From: Chara braunii
Taxonomy: Eukaryota; Streptophyta; Charophyceae; Charales; Characeae
Direction of reading: 5' to 3'
Assembly (NCBI GenBank): GCA_003427395.1
Contig: BFEA01000054.1
Coordinates: 443,053-507,052 of the forward strand
DNA: 64,000 nucleotides
Below, in pieces: positions 55,350 through 64,000 of this stretch (positions are counted from its first letter, which is position 1; every line of letters starts with the position of its first letter). The notes beneath the pieces are model-generated. The model was not told the origin of the DNA and made no database searches. It saw nothing but the letters and a program-made list of their open reading frames with translations. The position numbers were made by a program, and so were the translations under genes.

Positions 55350-56601
55350 TCAGATATGCATATTCAAGCGCAGGGCCTCTTTGAGAGCAAATGCCGCCTC
55401 GGTCACGCCGGCCTTTGACGCTGGCTGGGCGACGTCTTGCAAACCCATATCAATAGGCACAAGATTGCCATTGTCGTCTCGGTCGAGCAGCAAATTCTCA
55501 TCAAACGCAATCCCGACGTCTATCAAGATGTTGTGGATCATGCAAACCATAAGGAACTGCGACGGGAGGTTGTCCACGTTCGGCTTATGATGACGATGAA
55601 ACAACCTCCACATCCCCTTTCAGCCCGAATGCCCTTTCCACCCCCCTCCCGGTTGTCTTCTATCTGTTGTCGAACAATGCCTCATCGCCAGTCTGGTAGC
55701 AACCTTCGTACGGGGACGGCGATCCATATCCGAGGTGAATACCCATTGTACCCGAGGATGTAGCCCGTCGTCCGAACCCCCGCTGGCAGTAGAACCACAT
55801 CCGCGTTGAAGATCTCTCCCGCTTCCGCTTTCCTGAATAGCGTCGAGTTTCGAAGGACGCGCTGCTCATGCACGCTACCCAGGTAGCCCACGGACACATC
55901 AAGTATCCTCATGTCGAGGTCGACCACAACCTGTGCCACCACGGATAATTATTATTTTCTGTCGAAGTAATTCTCCGAGGGTGCGTTCGCAGGCTTGTCC
56001 ACATATATATGGGTGCAATCAATTGCACCCATACAATTAGGGAAGTCTTTTCCAGCGAAAGCACGGAGGACCTGCAGAAGACGCCAACCGGTCGGCATCA
56101 CAAACTTCTCTAGGTATGCAGACAAGATTGCATTGGTGACGTCCATGACGGCCGCGATCCCTTACGACCTCCCGATTCCGAATGAAGAAGTGCTGCTCTC
56201 AAAAGTTTCGCGTGACGACCACCTGTAGAGCGCATAAGCAACGATGTGGTCGGGCTGCAGTGGCTTGCGGTAGTGTGTCAGTTGCCGGTGGAGGAACGGA
56301 CTGCACGCTGCAACGATGTTGTTGAACAGGGTCCGCGACATCCAAAGTTTATCGTGGAAATAGTCGTCGGTGGCGTCATCTGCAATCATCAGATCCCTCT
56401 ACGTCCCGCTGGTCCTTCTCTTCACCCACCAATGCGGAGTCTCCCTTGGCATAACACCAGCGAGGATGGCGTTCGACAGCAAAACGGGTGCATCCCACAA
56501 GCCCGGCGACGAGTGCACCTCCATCAACGCCTGAGCTCCCTCCTGCCCCTCTCTGCCCCACTTGACCAGCGGAGTCCTTGCACCGTCTGCAGGTGCCAAG
56601 T
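55350..56601 (-). pseudogene. PIF/Harbinger transposase (DDE superfamily), broken
   Basis: Cuts and pastes the element. On the minus strand, in order: PHWWVKRRTSGT-stop-RDL, DATDDYFHDKLWMSRTLFNN (about 56330-56390), GWRLLQVLRAFAGKDFPNCM then GAIDCTHIYVDKP (about 56000-56085, first catalytic Asp), VVVDLDMRILDVSVGYLGSV, HEQRVLRNSTLF (about 55855-55930), YILGYNGYSPRIWIAVP (about 55710-55760), and VCMIHNILIDVGI near 55520-55550. Relatives usually have HD where this has HE, and LGD where this has LGY. TAG (56399-56401, minus) stands where relatives have Trp. Several frameshifts separate the parts. The transposase is certainly inactive. Confidence 0.8.
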
Positions 56602-57240
56602 AACAGCGAGTAATGCAGTTGTCAATAGCAGTTTCTCACGGTGTGTGAGTATCCTCCCCCCCTCACCACCCCCCTCCCTCACAACGTTCTCCATCACTGC
56701 CTGGACAAAGACTACCCACCCGCGCCGCGGTGCTGAGTGTTCCAGCGCTGCCCTAACCGTTTCCCGTACATAGAACACTACAACAACCGACCATGGCCGC
56801 CGGATTTGTAGGCAGACTGGAGGCGGCCTCCTATACCTCCTGCGTGGTGGATGCCCCTTGGCACAACGCCGCCGCGCGCTGCGCCCATGTACATTTTCAA
56901 CTTGGAATTTCAAACGCACGTGCGCGCCTCACTTTTCCCACCGGCCATTCAGCATGCGCCCGTTCATGGGACATCGGCCCTGCACAATTCCATGTGACTT
57001 GGCCCAGTCGGGCCCACGTGTGGGCGGACGTCTTTTCATCCGCCCACAATCCTATGCGGACATCATCGGGCACGGCCGCAGGGGGTTTGACAGCTCTTGA
57101 GTTTCAAGGGAAGCATTCTCTAGGGTTTCGTGTAGGGGTTGTGGAACAATAAATGAAGTTACGGTAAATTAATCACGATCCGCTGGTAAGGGCGCCCTTA
57201 CAATGTAAGGATTCTTCAGTGCTGTGGAACGAGGCCCTTA

Positions 57241-57361
57241 GGGCATACTCACACTAGGACTTTTTCTACTTCTCTGTGGGCGTAATTGCGGTCAGGTGCA
57301 TCCAGGCGGGGTCAGAAAAGGGGTCATGTATGTCCAAGACAGTCCTAGTGTGAGTGTGCCC
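57241..57361. mobile_element. Tourist-like MITE with TTA target-site duplication
   Basis: Ends GGGCATACTCACACTAGGAC and, inverted, AGTCCTAGTGTGAGTGTGCC, 121 bp in total, flanked by TTA at 57238-57240 and 57362-57364. A three-base TTA duplication and GGGC-starting ends are typical of PIF/Harbinger-mobilised MITEs. A lone right end of the same type lies at 57387-57406. Confidence 0.75.
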
Positions 57362-57363
57362 TT

Positions 57364-57738
57364 AGACCACCAGTACATCCAGGAAAGCCCTAGTGTGAGT
57401 CTGCCCTGAGATGCTCCCTCCGAAAAAATGGACGCTCAGGGCAACGCGACCAAGATGGCTGATGGAGCCTTCAAAAACCGAAAACAAAAATGCCGCACTG
57501 GCGTTCGCCAAAGCTTGGAGCCCAGGGGGAATCCACCGCGTACAAAAGAGGCATGAATGTACTGGCGGTTTAAACCACCAGTACTTCCTAAAGTCGTGCC
57601 CATATACAAGCCACAATTTTTGGAAACGTACAGGCCACTACAGGAGCGCCCAAATTCATCCGAATAGAAGTGTTTCTAGTACTTTCTACTCTATTTTATT
57701 CTGCGGCCTATAGCTGGGCCAAGTACTGGTGGTTTAAA
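57364..57738. mobile_element. Two abutting MITEs with ACCACCAGTAC ends
   Basis: First copy 57364-57571: ACCACCAGTACATCC at the left and ATGTACTGGCGGTTT at the right. Second copy 57569-57738: TTTAAACCACCAGTACTT at the left and AAGTACTGGTGGTTTAAA at the right. They meet in a shared TTTAAA. The lone TIR of the other MITE family lies in the first copy. Further relatives: 22572-22602 (end only) and 58890-59047. Confidence 0.6.
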
Positions 57739-58889
57739 CCACCAGAACAAACCCCCTCTTCCAAAACTTCTGGCGATACTATCCGTTTGGGCACCAAAAA
57801 TTAAGTTCGGTAACTTATGGTCCACTGTGCTGGCGCTAAACATCAGTAAGTCAGAGACTCGTCAGTCAAACTGATTCACCGCGCGGCCACAGGCACTCGC
57901 CCCGAAGGCTAAACCATGGGCAGGGCAGATGTTCAGAGCCTGGAGGCAGAAACGCACAGGCCCAGCCGCGGCAGTGGCAGGGCAGTTCCATCGGTGGCAG
58001 ATGATACAGAGCACCATGCATAACTGCTGCTTATGACATTGCACTAACAACGTGCAGGGTTCAAGTCCCGCTCACGTCATTCTGGGCTCGGGACAGTGGG
58101 TGGTCAACCTGACTGAGGGCCAGGTCAGGGCAAGAGGTACCTACACAGTGGTTTCGGTCCGTGCACGTGTATAGCAAACAGATACCAACACCCCATTTCA
58201 CATTCCACCCGTATCAGATGATTAGTTCAGAATAGGCCTCCAATCAGACATTTGACGCGTAACAGATGATTAGCTCAGAGTAGGCCTCCTAGCACATATT
58301 CCACCCCTACCAGATGGTCAGTTCAAACTTCTAAGTAGGCCTTCCAGCACACGTGCTGCTGCCCACAAATGGAATGGAGCCATCATAACTGGCGGACCCT
58401 CGATCAGGATTATCCTGACGGACAGCTGGCTTTTTGTTAGAAAAAAATGGGGGCCACCAGCACCTGAGTCACAACCCATGTTTGAAATAGGCAAGAATAC
58501 ACTAAATGGCACTGTCGTCATAGCACAAGTTTGAAACTCGCAATGAAAGCACCATGGATGTGACAGAGCCACACGTGTTATAACTACAGGGGCCGGTCGT
58601 GGTGTCAGACGGGGAAGGGAAAAAAAAGAAAAATGGCCAACAGATCTATTTTGACTAAAATTGCAAGTTTCAAACTCGCGCCATGACAACAGTGCCATTT
58701 AATTTTTTTCTCGTTTTCGTTTTTCAAAAAGCCCAGGTTGTTGTAGAGGCCGGAATCCAGACAAGTGTGTTCTCTTGCTCAGGCGCACTTTTCCCAAAAA
58801 AAAGACACAAAGTAGGCCAGTACCCACCTATAGTGGACTCTTCGGGGTGGGATGTGTGCCGATGCGCATGGCTGAATGAAATAGAATCC
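57739..58889. other. Unassigned stretch with Pol III-like boxes and a 60-bp tandem repeat
   Basis: 58045-58070 has a B-box-like GCAGGGTTCAAGTCCCGC. Three copies of a unit of about 60 bp follow at about 58198-58335 (CAGATGATTAGTTCAGAATA, CAGATGATTAGCTCAGAGTA, CAGATGGTCAGTTC), each with GGCCT(C/T)C. The second contains a good A box (TAGCTCAGAGTAGG). The rest (58350-58889) has short frames only; TTTGAAACT and GTTTGAAACTCGC words recur in both orientations near 58530 and 58670. Confidence 0.45.
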
Positions 58890-59047
58890 GGTGATTAAAC
58901 CACCAGTACGTCGGAAAGTCGCGGCCACATGCTTTCGGAGGATGAACGAGCCACTACTGGAGCACCCAAATTCAACCGAGTTGAAACACTTTCACTCTAT
59001 TTTTTATTGTGCCCGATATACGGGAAAGGTACGTGTGGCTTAAAAAG
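58890..59047. mobile_element. MITE with ACCACCAGTAC-type ends, diverged copy
   Basis: Left end ATTAAACCACCAGTACGTCG, right end AAGGTACGTGTGGCTTAAA. The inside shares CACTACTGGAGC, CCAAATTCA and CTCTATTTT with 57569-57738. Confidence 0.55.
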
Positions 59048-59095
59048 AAACCTCGGGTAAGCCACTCGTGGATATATCTCAAAGCAGTCATCCTT

Positions 59096-59320
59096 CTTTT
59101 TTCTTTTTCTTTCTTTTTCTTTTTCTTTCTTTTTCTTTTTCTTTCTTTTTCTTTTTCTTTTATGCTTAAACACCCTTGTGTAAGCCCTGTATCCCGGCGG
59201 CGGGAAGAGAACCGTCAGAATGGAGGGCTTATCTGTCGGGCTGCTCCATCTATTATTGGTGGGGAGCGGCACCTTCTGGAAACCGGGTCCAGCGTCCCCA
59301 TTGATGCATCTTGTAACACA
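59096..59320 (-). mobile_element. LINE copy E, 3' end only (minus strand)
   Basis: On the minus strand the conserved 3' UTR box (GGACGCTGGACCCGGTTTCC, AGAAGGTG, CCCCACCAATAATAGATGGA; 59242-59300) is followed by a tail of AAAGAAAAAG repeats (59096-59163). No coding sequence is attached, so this is a very short 5'-truncated insertion of the same LINE group as copies B, D and F. Confidence 0.6.
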
Positions 59321-59829
59321 GAGATTGCTGTTTGATGTTTCCTGGGGCTGTGGTCGTATCTCTTGTCAGCCCCGGGCTCCGTTTTCCCATGGAGCTGCAA
59401 GTAACACCCTTCCCATCTTGGAGCACCCATTATTGATTAGCCCAGCCCCGTTCAGCAGCCCCCCTGTTCGTTGTTACCGTGTCTGTCCCTTAAACCCTTC
59501 AAACCCTATACCTTCTCACAACTCATGTACCATTCATATTTGAGTCTTGAGACGCGAAGATCTGCAATGTAATGGGATGCGATGCAATACATTGCGCAGT
59601 GCGATAGAGTGCGAGTGAATAAGAGCAGATTATGCCAGTACGAGATCCTGAGTAGGTGTATGCTCAGCCACAGAGCAGATGGGAGTTTTGTGAGTTGTAG
59701 GGCAGTCCCTGTTGTCATTTCCAGCCTCCTCCCTGTGCCATGCTGTGTTTCCTCCCCTGCTTCCCATCCAGGTCTTCGTTGCTTCTTTTGCTGGTCCTTT
59801 CTCCTGCTTGTCTCACTGTCGCCTCTTCT
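59321..59829. other. Unassigned spacer between LINE E and LINE F
   Basis: No gene recognised. ATGGGATGCGATGCAATACA (59572-59591) begins a short GCAAT/GATGC-rich patch. It may include the LINE F tail, but no poly(A) is obvious. Confidence 0.35.
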
Positions 59830-60042
59830 GCCAGCACTGGGGGTGGCACCTGCTGGAAATCGGGTGCAGCATTCCTTCAGTCTTCCGCCTGTTCTGCACC
59901 CAGTCGTCATTGTCGCTTGCTGCTGTTCACTCGATCGATTTGTCGCGAGAGGGCGGCCCTTGTTGCTTCGTTCTACTCGATGCCTGGCCAGGTCTTCAGA
60001 GGAGTAGAGTTGCTACATTTCTGGGGCTGGGAGGGGTAGGTG

Positions 60043-60338
60043 NNNNNNNNNNNNNNNNNNNNNNNNNNNNNNNNNNNNNNNNNNNNNNNNNNNNNNNNNN
60101 NNNNNNNNNNNNNNNNNNNNNNNNNNNNNNNNNNNNNNNNNNNNNNNNNNNNNNNNNNNNNNNNNNNNNNNNNNNNNNNNNNNNNNNNNNNNNNNNNNNN
60201 NNNNNNNNNNNNNNNNNNNNNNNNNNNNNNNNNNNNNNNNNNNNNNNNNNNNNNNNNNNNNNNNNNNNNNNNNNNNNNNNNNNNNNNNNNNNNNNNNNNN
60301 NNNNNNNNNNNNNNNNNNNNNNNNNNNNNNNNNNNNNN
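60043..60338. other. Assembly gap (296 N)
   Basis: A run of N. The flanks carry similar words (GGAGGGGTAGGTG on the left, GGTGAGGGGTGACC on the right), so a collapsed tandem repeat may be the cause. It lies in the LINE F 3' UTR or the end of ORF2. Confidence 0.95.
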
Positions 60339-60344
60339 GGTGAG

Positions 60345-63300
60345 GGGTGACCATTGTCTGTGTTCCGTTTCGCATCCCAGTTAAGCCGCATGGGGGCTGT
60401 GAGTCATTGGTTGCAGGCAAGGGAGATTGATCGGCATCGGGGCACACTGTAAATGGCCGTCCTTGCAACGGGCGGGCAAAGGAGGTCAGGGGCCGTCGTT
60501 TCCACTGATGCTCCTCCTGCCACCATTGTTTCCATTGCAGGTGATGGTTGAGTTGCAGTTCCCCTATCAGTCTTCCCGGGTCGAGCCATATGTCCTGAAA
60601 CAGAGCAAGTTGCTGTGCCCTTTGCGTGTGGTCCGTTGTTGTTTCCAGGGTGGCCATCAGTTGTCTCCAGACTATTAGAATGTTTGTTCTTATGGTGTCA
60701 ATGATATGTTGTTTAGCCTGAAGAAAGCCGAAACTGTGTTCTTTCCTTTCGTGAGAGCATCGCGCCCGCCACACCACCATCAGAATTTCCAATTGTCTAT
60801 ATTTGAACAGGTTTAGTTGGAACGGAGTCTTCGAAGTCGGGACTTTGGTTAAGTCGTCTAGCAGAATTTCCATCTGGTCCCATGGGAAGTCGACGACTGT
60901 GAGAAAGTGCCAGGCTGTCGTCCACCACTGCCATACTTGTCGTATCATCGGGCAGTATAGCAGGTAGTGCTCCAAATCCGCAACCTGTTGTTGTGTGGAG
61001 GAGCCGAAGTAGGAGCAAATGGGCGATAATTACCCTCTTTGTTCCCACCGTGATCTGGAGATCACCCAATCCGGTGTCGGTGGGCGTCAGTAGATAATCT
61101 GCCATTGTACTGCCCTGTGGGATGTAGGCATTATGCTGGTATATCGGGACCATTTGAACGTGCGCATGGTTGTTTCATCCGGGGATGCATCCCCCTGCCA
61201 CCAGTGTTTGATAATGTTGGTGGCGTCGACCGTTTGGTGTATTTTCCTATAACAGTCTTTTAAAGTAAATTTCCACAGCGGTAAAGGCTTTTTACCCTCC
61301 CATTCCCATTCTACTGGGTCGAAGGGGAGTAGGGAGATCGGGTACAAGCCTCATAGGCCCACCAACCATCCTTGTCATCCCCCAGAACTCGGATTCGGAT
61401 GAGGCCACACCACGACATATCCTCGTCCAAATCCGGGTTTCTTTTCAGTTGCATGAGCCTGACTCCTGGTAACTCTGACTCATACGCCTAGAGCCATGCA
61501 CCCGTTGTTGTGCATTTTTCGACCTTGAAGATTGTCATTGGGATGCAGTGTGGTCTTACCGTAATCACCCAATCGCTTTTATGTAAGCTCGGCCCGCGTT
61601 TGAGGATGCGAAGCCAGGCTATAAGGACAACATATTGAAGTTGCTGCAGTTTCTCCACCAGGTGCTTCGTGTTTTTTAGTCGGGTCCGTAGCTGTGCCGC
61701 GGTTTTCCCTGTACCTCGACTATTGTCCCAAAGATCCCCAATGGTAAATATCCATTTCCCCACCCATGACATCCAATGGGACTGTTGTGCTATGGAGAAG
61801 GGTTGTTCTTGATGGTTTAGCAATTGGGGGTTTCTGAACTAGGCCTGTCTCTAGACTTCGCGCCACCTGATAGGGGGGCACTGTTTCTGCGGGTCTATAT
61901 CCCTCCATAAGGTTGCGAGGGAGGCTGACAGCGGGTCATTTACCAAGTCCGCTTTTGCTAAAATCGCATTGGTGTTGTTAGTCTCTGTTTTGAGGATTCC
62001 AGGGACCGACCAGGCAGGGTTCGTAAGCCAACGGGAGGGGTGGACTGGTCTGTTTCCGGCCCTCCGGGTGTTGGCGGTGCGAGGTCAGCTAGTTGGATGT
62101 AGGCCAATGAGGCGCATGGGATGTTATCAGCCATTAGCAGACTGATGATGACCTTGAAGATCAGTGCTTTGATCTGGTCCTCCTGGTCGATGATGGCAAG
62201 TCCTCCTTTGCTCCTTGATTGAGCTATTTGGGCCCAAGTCACGCGTTTGATGCATTTTTTAAGATCGTGGTCATTTCTCCACAGGTACGCTGCGATTGCT
62301 TCCTTCAGTTGAGTCAATTGTCTAGGAAGCAGGGCCCAAAAGGCCGTTTTCTACCATATGGTTGACAATATTGCATTGTTGATCGCGATCGCCCTGCTTA
62401 CTAGTGAAGTGTGAAGTCCCTTCTATTTTGCCACGACTTGGATTGGGGTTTGGACCAGTTGGTCCCCATGGTTTTCCGACGGGCCTAAGGCTGTGAGGCG
62501 CACACCCAGTATCCGGATTGTGTCCTCCTTTGTTCGGCCTGCGGATTGTTCGGTGGGGGGAGGTCCTCTGAATGTAGTTTTTGCGCCCCAATTCAATTTC
62601 ATATCCGCTGCGATGGAGAACAGGTGGATGGTATCCGCCAGCGCTTTCATGGAACCCGATGTGGCCTTTATTAGAACCGTGAGATTGTCAACGAAAAGTG
62701 AGGTGATCGGGGTGTTGTGGCGGGGGCAGCTCCATAATAGGTATTTTCTCGATGGCCGAGTTCGCCCGGATGAACGATGCAAGTGCCTTCATCACAATCA
62801 CAAAGAGCAAGGGGGCTATCAGGTCCCCTTGTTTGACTGACCTGTGGAGGGGAGATGGGAACGACAAATGGCAATTTAGCATTGCATTAGTTGCTGCCGA
62901 GTGGTGCAGTGTGTTGATCAAGTCTCTAAATGCATGTCCGAGTTAATTTTTGCTAGACAGAGGTCAAGGAACTGTCAGTCAATGTGGTCGTACGCTTTTT
63001 CGAAGTCGATAAATAGGACTGCGGCGTCTATTCTCCTCTGACGTGCATATTTGATGGTTTCATTTACCAACAAGATGTTGTCTTGTATATTTTGGTGTGG
63101 CATGAAACCCATCTGGTCCATGTGCATCAGGTGGAGCATATTGGGTATTAGTCGGTTGCGCAGGGCTTTCGCCACCATTTTATAAGGCACGGGGAGGAGG
63201 GTGATCCGGCGGTAGTTCCTGATTTATGCCATGTCCCCTTTTTTATACAAGAGGGTGGTGACCCCTTGACTCATCAAATCTTTGAAGCGCCCTTCAGCCT

Positions 63301-63990
63301 GAACAGCGCCAATGTACCTCATGAAATCCTTGTTCAGTAGTGGCCAGAAGTGGAGCCAAATCTCCTTAAGAAAGGCATCCAACCCGAGGGGTTTCTCTTC
63401 CTCCATCCCTTTCAGTGCTACGAGGATCTCCTGCGGTGTGAGGGGTGCCTCAAGTAGATCTTTCTGTTGTTGGGAGAGGAGGGTTGAAAGGTTGTGCAAC
63501 ATCATGGCTCTTGCGTTTGATAGGGCCTCCTCTCCCCAGTGCTCGTTCTCGGATGTGAAGAGTTGCTGGTAGTATTGCGTTGCGTAATCAACGATCCCAT
63601 AGGGGTTAGTAGAATCCGGATAATGAGGTTGAAAGGGGTGGTGTAGCGAGGGTACCATATTCTGTATTGCCCTTCATTTGGCCTTGAGAAAGAAAGATTT
63701 TATCATGGTTCCCTCCGCCTCATCCTTTTTTTATTCGGGCTTGGATCCTCCACGCTTTCGATTGACGGTCTAGGTAGGCTTGGAGGTGGTCTCTAGCTTC
63801 TTGCAATTGTGTGAACATCGGGACATCCAACGGGTAGTCACGCATTTTTTTGTCTCATTGTTCTAGTGTCTGCAGCAGTTTATCCATATCTGAGTCTCGC
63901 TTGCTGAATTGAAAATTTTTTAATACGTTCCCTGAGCATTGTGATGCCTGTGTTAAACAAGTCTACTACTAATGGATGTGTCTCTTTTCG
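60345..63990 (-). pseudogene. LINE copy F ORF2 (RT and zinc-binding tail)
   Basis: Landmarks on the minus strand: EIWLHFWPLLNKDFMRYIG (about 63320-63375), IRNYRRITLLPVPYKMVAKA (about 63160-63220), DQMGFMPHQNIQDNILL, VLFIDFEKAYDHID-stop (63018-62975), SVKQGDLIAPLLFV (about 62815), SLFVDNLTVL (about 62690, FADD reduced to FVDN), RVTWAQIAQSRSKGGLAIID (about 62245), GDLWDNSRG (about 61735), ICSYFGSSTQ and LEHYLLYCP (about 61020-60955, second Cys of the zinc site replaced by Phe). Several stops and frameshifts. TGG at 63355-63357 and 62234-62236 (as CCA) mark Trp that is a stop in LINEs A and C. Confidence 0.85.
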
Positions 63991-64000
63991 GTTGGACAAG

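Larger units (their letters stand above)
59830..64000 (-). mobile_element. LINE copy F (minus strand, runs off the window)
   Basis: On the minus strand: the region before the RT (from 64000), RT (63200-62250), connecting part (62300-61400), zinc-binding tail (61350-60400), then a 296-N gap and the 3' UTR box (59836-59872). Its sequence is the most diverged of the LINEs here (KAYDHID, SLFVDN) yet clearly the same group. The 5' part lies beyond 64000. Confidence 0.8.

Overview
This is a eukaryotic nuclear window made almost entirely of decayed transposable elements and simple or complex repeats. I found no intact host gene and no bacterial or CRISPR-type system. A piece of plastid DNA (3' end of 16S rRNA plus the 3' end of a group II intron and trnA-UGC exon), a BED/DUF659 hAT transposase of the plant type, and plant-style LINEs point to a streptophyte (charophyte alga or land plant). 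A Chara-like alga is my best guess, at low confidence and from recall only. A 296-base N gap (60043-60338) and two isolated N bases show this is a draft assembly.

Layout, with my own labels. 1-5646: LINE copy A (+), with ORF1 (zinc knuckle) and ORF2 (endonuclease, reverse transcriptase). 5647-9740: unassigned. 9741-11671: LINE B (+), C-terminal half, 3' UTR and poly(A). 11672-13258: LINE C (+), RT half only. 13268-18902: non-coding repeat R1, with a 54/108-bp minisatellite and a chain of hairpins. 18903-19771: repeat X1, a tRNA-like plus U6-like chimera with a poly(A) end. 19776-22413: LINE D (+), interrupted by a foldback insertion. 23851-29740: R2, a diverged second copy of R. 30209-36405 and 39478-45523: D1 and D2, two copies of a 6-kb non-coding direct repeat, separated by unique DNA, a SINE and a 672-bp near-perfect palindrome.

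45524-46862: microsatellites and a GGA-rich array split by a palindromic MITE. 47106-51870: hAT transposase pseudogene broken by frameshifts and the plastid insertion. 52879-53866: X2, a second copy of X. 53873-56601: remains of a PIF/Harbinger element. 57241-59047: MITE clusters. 59096-64000: LINE E (3' end only) and LINE F, both on the minus strand.

Nothing here looks like a working pathway. The autonomous families (LINE, hAT, PIF/Harbinger) are all inactivated, and the non-autonomous ones (SINE, MITEs, X) presumably used their enzymes. The most unusual signals are: (1) in-frame stops in LINE ORF2 that fall almost only at Trp (TGG) or Gln (CAA) codons of sibling copies, some at the same site in different copies with different stop codons; (2) the X repeat, whose two diverged copies keep the same hairpins through paired base changes; (3) at least 13 consecutive short perfect hairpins at 17790-18895; (4) plastid 16S and trnA pieces in opposite orientation inside the hAT gene.
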